NCBI GenBank assembly: GCA_043766985.1
Contig: JAYUHM010000092.1
Span: 4,074 to 68,073 of the forward strand
Origin: JAAFIP01 sp043766985
GTDB lineage: Bacteria > Pseudomonadota > Gammaproteobacteria > Burkholderiales > Burkholderiaceae_C
DNA length: 64,000 nucleotides
Direction of reading: 5' to 3'
The translations under genes were made by a program, and so were the position numbers. The stretch's first letter is position 1; every line of letters starts with the position of its first letter. The notes below the pieces were generated by a model. That model ran no database searches. It saw only the letters and a list, made by a program, of their open reading frames with translations, and was not told the origin of the DNA. Shown piece after piece: positions 59,407 through 64,000 of this stretch.

Positions 59407-59799
59407 CTAGAACATAGAGTTGCTATTGGCAGACTCGTTGGGCATGACTTGCAATACATCCCAATGCTCGACAATTTTGCCGTTGTCATCGAAGCGAAAG
59501 ATGTCAATGCCTGCCCAATCCTTGTCCTTGTCGGTGGGCCACTCCTGGTGGCAATGAAGCACGACATGGTCCCCTTCTGCAATGGAACGCTTGAAGTGGA
59601 CGCGCTTGCCTGGGTATTCTTTAGCCATGCGCTCGAAGTATTCGACGAAGGCTTGCTTTCCATCCGCGACGTGCGGATTATGCTGAATGTAAGTGTCACC
59701 AACATAGCGTTCCGTCGCCTCCGCTGGCTTACATTGATTGAACATGAGGTCGTAGAACGCCATCGCGTTTTGCCTGTTTCGCTCCAGAGTATCAACCAT
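59407..59799 (-). CDS. NTF2/SnoaL-like family protein
   Basis: A 130-residue cone-barrel protein of the NTF2-like superfamily. Conserved pattern: AMAFYDLMFNQCKPAEATERYVGDTYIQHNPHVADG, then GDHVVLHCHQEW and FRFDDNGKIVEHWDVLQ. The HNPHVADG and KIVEHWD motifs recur in the two-domain protein encoded at 62448. Members may hydrolyse, isomerise or only bind small molecules; this one is unassigned. ATG at 59799 (MVDTLERNRQN) has AGGTTTTCAC upstream. It lies in the accessory stretch downstream of guaA. Confidence 0.85.
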   Translation of the reverse strand: MVDTLERNRQNAMAFYDLMFNQCKPAEATERYVGDTYIQHNPHVADGKQAFVEYFERMAKEYPGKRVHFKRSIAEGDHVVLHCHQEWPTDKDKDWAGIDIFRFDDNGKIVEHWDVLQVMPNESANSNSMF

Positions 59800-59957
59800 G
59801 TGAAAACCTCCAATCGTTATCAGTGCATGCAATGACCGAATATCACCGCTGACAACGAGCAGATATTACCCCCTGCCGCGTCTGCAAGCGGCATTTTTCC
59901 GGTAGGGTGCGATGGAATTTGGGACTCATTGCCCAGCGCCGTCCCGCATGGCTTGCA

Positions 59958-60284
59958 TCATTGCTCGAGAGCCTGCTCCAGCTGCGCCTTGTTCATGCCA
60001 GAGCGGCCATTGATTCCACGCTGCTTTGCCTCATTGCGAAGTTGCACCACGGTGCGGCCACCAGCGCCCTGGTGTGACCTGAGTCCACCTCGCCGGCTTG
60101 CCGACATGTCGTTGACAGATGACGCGCTTGCGCTCTCCGATTCACCATGCTGCGCGCGCTCTTTGTTGACTGTACGGGCGGCGATTTCTTCAGCCAGCGG
60201 CTCGCTATCGCCCCGTGCTAGCACGCTGTCTTTGATGTGTTGGTATTGACGCTTGCGCTTGGCGCTCCATTGGTTAGAGGGCAT
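59958..60284 (-). CDS. Small basic 'plasmid stabilization'-type protein
   Basis: A 108-residue, highly charged protein. The N-terminal part WSAKRKRQYQHIKDSVLARG with EIAARTVNKERAQ is the pattern of proteins often annotated as 'plasmid stabilization protein'. The C-terminus (VVQLRNEAKQRGINGRSGMNKAQLEQAL) looks like a Rho-N/SAP-type helical DNA- or RNA-binding motif. True function is unknown. ATG at 60284 follows AAAGGAACGACC. It belongs to the accessory segment between two attachment-like repeats. Confidence 0.8.
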   Translation of the reverse strand: MPSNQWSAKRKRQYQHIKDSVLARGDSEPLAEEIAARTVNKERAQHGESESASASSVNDMSASRRGGLRSHQGAGGRTVVQLRNEAKQRGINGRSGMNKAQLEQALEQ

Positions 60285-60371
60285 GGTCGTTCCTTTAATA
60301 AGCCCCAGTGCACCACACCACTGCACGTCGCGTCTGTGCGTTGGCGTACAGATGTCCTGTTTGTAGTGCGG

Positions 60372-61019
60372 TCAGTTGCCAGGCGCCAAGTGCAGCCAAA
60401 CTTCATTGCGCCGCAAAAACCACGGCGTGAACGGCGCGTTGTACCGCGAGTACACTGCCTCCCCTGTCCATATGAGGTTGGCCGCGCGCATGGCTGCCTG
60501 CAGCTTTGCCAGATGGTCGTCGTCGTTGGACCGCGACCAGAAGCCCGAGTAGCGAATCACCGCCACTTGGGCAGAAGGGATCTCGCGTAGTTGAACGCGC
60601 GCGTCCAGTGGCTCTGGCGCGTTAGCCACTGTCACGCCTTTGGGCAAAACGAACTGCACCAAAAACCCGCCGGGCGCAGTGGTCTGGGTAACAGGCGCAG
60701 TCATCTCCAGTTTTGTGGGCACCACGGCTTGCGTTACCGGCGCTGTCATCTCAAACTTGCGCTCGCCCTTGTTTTTACCAAAGATGTACCCCGACAAAAT
60801 GGGGAAGGCCTGGCTGCCCGCTTTGTCGGCTGGGCCAGGTACCACCGTTTCAGCCACTGTGTAAGCGGCATACTGGCGACCGTCGAAATCCGCAAGCGAT
60901 TGAACGACTTGGTACTCAGGCTCTGGGGTTGCATGGCTTGGCATAGCAAAAATTGTAGTTAAAAGCGTGGCGAACAGGATCTTGCCGAACGCAAAGCTTG
61001 GTGAGGAAAGCTTGGGCAT
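60372..61019 (-). CDS. SOUL family heme-binding protein
   Basis: A 215-residue secreted protein. A signal peptide (FGKILFATLLTTIFAMPSHA) is followed by a SOUL/HBP domain: PEYQVVQSLADFDGRQYAAYTVAET, then the duplicated EMTAPVTQ motif typical of the family, VQFVLPKGVTVANAPEPLD, and VAVIRYSGFWS. SOUL proteins bind heme or related tetrapyrroles; in bacteria the role is unclear. ATG at 61019 has AAAGGAACCGCCC upstream. It lies between the two guaA-end-like repeats. Confidence 0.9.
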   Translation of the reverse strand: MPKLSSPSFAFGKILFATLLTTIFAMPSHATPEPEYQVVQSLADFDGRQYAAYTVAETVVPGPADKAGSQAFPILSGYIFGKNKGERKFEMTAPVTQAVVPTKLEMTAPVTQTTAPGGFLVQFVLPKGVTVANAPEPLDARVQLREIPSAQVAVIRYSGFWSRSNDDDHLAKLQAAMRAANLIWTGEAVYSRYNAPFTPWFLRRNEVWLHLAPGN

Positions 61020-61389
61020 GGGCGGTTCCTTTGATTCATTTAAAACGCTCGATAAGTGTTTCACGATTGGCGTCCTGCGTCTGTCTGGTACCGCACAGAC
61101 AGCAGTAAGCGCCTCTGACCGCAAAACCTCCCAGCACCGATATGTCACAACTTGGCAGTATCAATTAAATTCTAGGTTCCTGTCACCCCCACTCGATTGT
61201 CAACGAGCGATTTGTTTTTGATGCTGTTGAACGGTGGTGAATCAAATTTGATGATGCCGTTTTCACCGAGATAACCACCTTACCATCACTTTTATCGTCA
61301 AAGAAGATCCATATCTTATTCAAACCTAGCTCCTGACTTCCCATCGATTGTCTAGCGGCATGTCTTCGCCCACGAACATCAATTTTTAG
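61020..61389. other. AT-rich intergenic region with attachment-like repeats
   Basis: This 370-bp stretch has no convincing gene. A short minus-strand frame, 61183-61344 (53 codons), starts with ATG and ends LTIEWG-stop, that is, inside the guaA-end-like repeat A. A weaker repeat resembling the same end (CCATCGATTGTC, about 61341-61352) overlaps its start. The base composition is clearly more AT-rich than the neighbouring coding DNA, which suggests transferred DNA. Confidence 0.5.
61188..61208 (+). repeat. guaA-end-like repeat A (putative attachment-site remnant)
   Basis: CCACTCGATTGTCAACGAG is a direct repeat of the sequence at 59331-59351 with one difference. It encodes SLTIEWG and a stop on the minus strand. 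It shares CCCACTC-A/G-AT-N-GTC with the true guaA end at 63412-63425. Confidence 0.65.
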
Positions 61390-62289
61390 TCACGAAGCAG
61401 AACCCAGCTTTTCGTGACGAAACCGTGCAGGTGTCGCGCCATTCATCCGGGCGAAGAATCTCACAAAGTTGGTCGATTCGGAAAAGCCCATTTGGTAGCC
61501 TATTTCTGCGATGCTCGCATCAGTGTGAATCAACAGGCGAGCAGCTTCAAGCGCCAACCTGCGATCTATCAGCACCTTTGCTGATTGACCCGTGGCCGTC
61601 TCGCACGCCCGGTTCAGCGTACTTTCAGAATAGCCGAGGTGCTTGGCATACTGAGCAACGCTCCATTGCTGCCTGAAAGTCTCTTCTAGCTTTTTGCGCA
61701 GAAGCTGGAAAACTATTGGGTTGACGTTCTTACTGCCGCTCAAAGCCGACCTTGCGCCATGCCACCGCGCCAAACGAAGCAGAAGGCCAAGAACCGCATT
61801 TTGTATGACGGCATTGTCAAGGTTAGATCCATCGTAGTTGTTAAAGTCACGGTGCAGAGTGTCTATCTGGTCATTCATCTCTTTGCTAAATTGGGTATCC
61901 AGTTGAACCACTGCGGGCCACTCGTCGATGAATGCAAGCAGCATGTCCAGAATGACGGGGTGGCCTTGCGCTGGCAGCAATGCGGTGGGCTCCACTAACA
62001 ATACCCAGCCTTCCACGCGCGTCTCCACATGCCATTGCTGAACCTGTGAGGGTTTGGCAAAGACCAAGCTGCCTTCTGACACAGCAAAGTCTACAAAATC
62101 GACACTGTGACGGCTGCTCCCACGCGTTGTCAGCCAAAGCATGAAGAACTCGACACGCTCGGGCTTAGCCCGCTGGCTTGCGCTGGTACGCCGTTTGAGT
62201 TCGGACAACAGCATGAGCTCGATCCCCAGCCTCGCAAAGCGCTGATTGGCAAATCGCGTATCCCTCAAGCTGTCGAGAGGCACTTGCAT
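61390..62289 (-). CDS. AraC family transcriptional regulator
   Basis: A 299-residue regulator. The N-terminal cupin-like sensor part (SRHSVDFVDFAVSEGSLVFAKPSQVQQW) is followed by two helix-turn-helix motifs: WSVAQYAKHLGYSESTLNRAC and SIAEIGYQMGFSESTNFVRFF (recognised in parts), with the usual GATPARFRHE end. It probably controls the divergent two-domain NTF2-like gene, with which it shares a 158-bp promoter region. The ligand is unknown. It lies in the accessory stretch downstream of guaA. Confidence 0.93.
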   Translation of the reverse strand: MQVPLDSLRDTRFANQRFARLGIELMLLSELKRRTSASQRAKPERVEFFMLWLTTRGSSRHSVDFVDFAVSEGSLVFAKPSQVQQWHVETRVEGWVLLVEPTALLPAQGHPVILDMLLAFIDEWPAVVQLDTQFSKEMNDQIDTLHRDFNNYDGSNLDNAVIQNAVLGLLLRLARWHGARSALSGSKNVNPIVFQLLRKKLEETFRQQWSVAQYAKHLGYSESTLNRACETATGQSAKVLIDRRLALEAARLLIHTDASIAEIGYQMGFSESTNFVRFFARMNGATPARFRHEKLGSAS

Positions 62290-62447
62290 TTGTTTTTGTC
62301 CTTAGGGTGTGTTAACCATTTTGACTGAATTTGATTATATTTTGCCGATAAACGATGGTGCTATTTCGCGTTGGAATCAACATAATTCTTTACAAGGGGC
62401 GAATATTTTCCTCTTAACTGTATTAAAGGATTATCAAGGAATTGATC

Positions 62448-63332
62448 ATGCATCGAAGAACTCTTTTCCAATACTCTCTTGTGTCTGCCGCTGTCTTTGC
62501 CACTACGGCAATGCTCGCGGCCTGCGCAACGGGCAAACCCAATCACTCACCGGAGAAAATCATGACCACCACGCACAAGGCACAAGTCGTCGCACTTTTG
62601 AAATCTATTGAAACCGGCGACCCAGCGCCCGTATCAAGCATCAATCCCAACAAGTACATTCAGCACAATCTAACGGTCGGCGATGGGCTTGCAGGGTTTG
62701 GTACCGTGCTGCAGGCTCTGCCCAAAGGCTCTGCCAGAGCGAATACTGCGCGCGTCTTCCAAGATGGCGACTACGTTTTCGCGCACACTGAGTACAACTT
62801 TTTCGGGCCCAAGATTGGTTTTGACGTGTTCCGCTTTGAAAACGACAAGATCGTCGAACACTGGGACAACCTGCAAGAAACTGCCAAACCCAATCCCAGC
62901 GGTCGCACCATGTTGGACGGCCCCACTGTAGCGATTGACCTTGATCGGACAGAGTCCAATAAGGCCATCGTACGCAGCTTTGTGGACGACATTCTTGTGA
63001 ATGGCCGAATGGACAAGCTGGCCGGTTATTTCGACGGTGACAACTACCTGCAGCACAACCCGGCGGTTGCCGATGGTTTGTCCGGCTTGGGCTCCGCCCT
63101 AGCGGCGATGGCTAAAGCCGGTGTTTCCATGAAGTACGAGCGAGTCCACAAAACGCTGGGCGAAGGTAACTTTGTTCTGGTCATCAGCGAGGGACAGTTT
63201 GCTGGCAAGCACGTTGCTTTTTATGACCTGTTCCGAGTACAGGCCAACAAAATCGCGGAACACTGGGACACCATCGAGCCAATTCCACCACAGTCGGAAT
63301 GGAAAAACGCCAATGGCAAGTTTGGATTTTAG
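62448..63332 (+). CDS. Lipoprotein-like protein with two tandem NTF2/SnoaL domains
   Basis: A 294-residue protein. A signal peptide ends in a lipobox-like LAAC (FATTAMLAAC), so the mature protein may be membrane-anchored in the periplasm. Two similar NTF2-like domains follow: NKYIQHNLTVGDG through KIVEHWDNLQ, and NYLQHNPAVADG through KIAEHWDTIE, indicating an internal duplication. ATG at 62448 is chosen because AAGGA lies eight bases upstream; an in-frame TTG at 62442 is less likely. It is divergent from the AraC regulator gene, which probably controls it. Function is unknown. Confidence 0.85.
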   Translation: MHRRTLFQYSLVSAAVFATTAMLAACATGKPNHSPEKIMTTTHKAQVVALLKSIETGDPAPVSSINPNKYIQHNLTVGDGLAGFGTVLQALPKGSARANTARVFQDGDYVFAHTEYNFFGPKIGFDVFRFENDKIVEHWDNLQETAKPNPSGRTMLDGPTVAIDLDRTESNKAIVRSFVDDILVNGRMDKLAGYFDGDNYLQHNPAVADGLSGLGSALAAMAKAGVSMKYERVHKTLGEGNFVLVISEGQFAGKHVAFYDLFRVQANKIAEHWDTIEPIPPQSEWKNANGKFGF

Positions 63333-63406
63333 TCAGTGACTAAAGTCAGTGCTACATCGAGTTTGTAGGGGTAGGATGCTGCGCCAAGATCAGAGCGCAG
63401 GACGCC

Positions 63407-64000
63407 TCACTCCCACTCAATCGTCGCAGGCGGTTTGCTACTTACGTCATAAGTCACGCGGTTAATCCCACGCACTTCATTGATGATTCTGCCGCTGACT
63501 TTTTTGAGCAAGGCATAAGGCAACTCGGCCCAGTCAGCAGTCATAAAGTCGCTGGTAACCACGGCGCGTAGGGCTACCACGTAGTCGTATGTGCGGCCAT
63601 CGCCCATGACACCGACTGACTTGACGGGCAGGAACACAGTGAAGGCTTGGCTGGTGAGGTCGTACCAGTTTTTGCCTGTGGCTTCGTCTTTGAAATTGCG
63701 CAGCTCTCCGATGAAGATCGCATCGGCTTTGCGCAGCAAGTCGGCGTATTCTTTTTTGACTTCGCCCAAGATGCGCACGCCCAGGCCGGGGCCGGGGAAG
63801 GGGTGGCGGTAGACCATGTCGTGGGGTAGGCCCAGGGCTACGCCCAGTTCGCGTACTTCGTCTTTGAACAGGTCGCGCAAGGGTTCTAGCAGTTTCAGGC
63901 CCAGCTGCTCGGGCAGGCCGCCTACGTTGTGGTGGCTTTTGATGGTGACGGCTTTTTTGCTTTTGGCTGCGCCGCTTTCAATCACGTCGGGGTAGATGGT
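63407..64000 (-). CDS. guaA: GMP synthase (glutamine-hydrolysing), C-terminal part (5' end outside window)
   Basis: The visible 197 residues end the ATP-pyrophosphatase and dimerisation domains: IKSHHNVGGLPE, ELGVALGLPHDMVYRHPFPGPGLGVRILGE, SVGVMGDGRTYDYVVALRAV, and the terminus INRVTYDVSSKPPATIEWE. The enzyme aminates XMP to GMP with glutamine and ATP in the cytoplasm. The frame is open to the right edge, so the gene starts beyond the window. The last codons match the repeats found at 59331 and 61188, and the 3' end of guaA is a known integration site for genomic islands. Confidence 0.98.
   Translation of the reverse strand, partial: TIYPDVIESGAAKSKKAVTIKSHHNVGGLPEQLGLKLLEPLRDLFKDEVRELGVALGLPHDMVYRHPFPGPGLGVRILGEVKKEYADLLRKADAIFIGELRNFKDEATGKNWYDLTSQAFTVFLPVKSVGVMGDGRTYDYVVALRAVVTSDFMTADWAELPYALLKKVSGRIINEVRGINRVTYDVSSKPPATIEWE

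Noticed and set aside
61183..61344. 53-codon frame ending LTIEWG
   Set aside because: It ends inside the guaA-end-like repeat and has no recognisable domain; it is better explained by attachment-site sequence than as a gene.

Overview
The window reads as chromosome of a betaproteobacterium, most likely a Comamonadaceae member (Rhodoferax/Polaromonas/Acidovorax relatives). The signs are the smc-zipA-ligA order, a FimV-type protein, an oxepin-CoA-hydrolase-like enoyl-CoA hydratase, a large set of fatty-acid catabolism genes, and a dispersed ~50 bp intergenic repeat of a kind I recall from that family. No rRNA, tRNA, CRISPR array, insertion sequence or integrase gene was found. Gene assignments rest on motifs read by eye, not on database searches.

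Layout. 1-322: end of dhaK. 366-3095: an accessory patch bounded by two related direct copies of the dispersed repeat. It holds three minus-strand genes (GNAT, HEPN-like, DUF5677-like) separated by three attC-like integron recombination sites, with no integrase in view. 3.3-5.6 kb: oxidoreductase and sugar-isomerase pair. 5.9-12.4 kb: uracil-DNA-glycosylase-like protein, a RelE/ParE toxin-antitoxin pair, sodB, a methyltransferase, DUF1993, a 2-hydroxyacid dehydrogenase and an MFS transporter. 12.4-17.7 kb: fimV-like gene, then 3-hydroxyacyl-CoA dehydrogenase and enoyl-CoA hydratase. 17.8-20.5 kb: copper P-type ATPase and a CopZ-like chaperone. 20.8-25.6 kb: prkA-yeaH-spoVR operon.

25.6-45.4 kb: a long, almost entirely minus-strand block for acyl-compound metabolism. 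It contains SDRs, GST, desaturase, a CurA-like reductase, PaaI thioesterase, acyl-CoA dehydrogenase, thiolase, a bifunctional FadB/FadJ protein, a complete branched-chain-type ABC importer (substrate-binding protein plus LivHMGF) and an acyl-CoA ligase. Together they could import a carboxylic acid, activate it and oxidise it. 45.6-49.9 kb: selO, msrB, yciB, bolA, a parvulin PPIase and peptide deformylase. 50.3-57.2 kb: ligA, zipA, smc. 57.3-59.3 kb: a small membrane-anchored protein, a PaiB-like protein and a GAF/degenerate-GGDEF protein. 59.3-63.4 kb: accessory genes (NTF2-like proteins, a small 'plasmid stabilization' protein, a SOUL protein, an AraC regulator) downstream of guaA. This stretch carries repeats that resemble the 3' end of guaA, as expected at an integration hotspot.

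The main unusual signals are: the integrase-less cassette patch; the dispersed repeat family, including apparent in-frame copies inside selO, ligA, an acyl-CoA dehydrogenase and a GST gene; an 84-bp in-frame insertion beside the GDGVNDAP motif of the copper ATPase; a gene-flanking long inverted repeat around the desaturase; and the guaA-end repeats.
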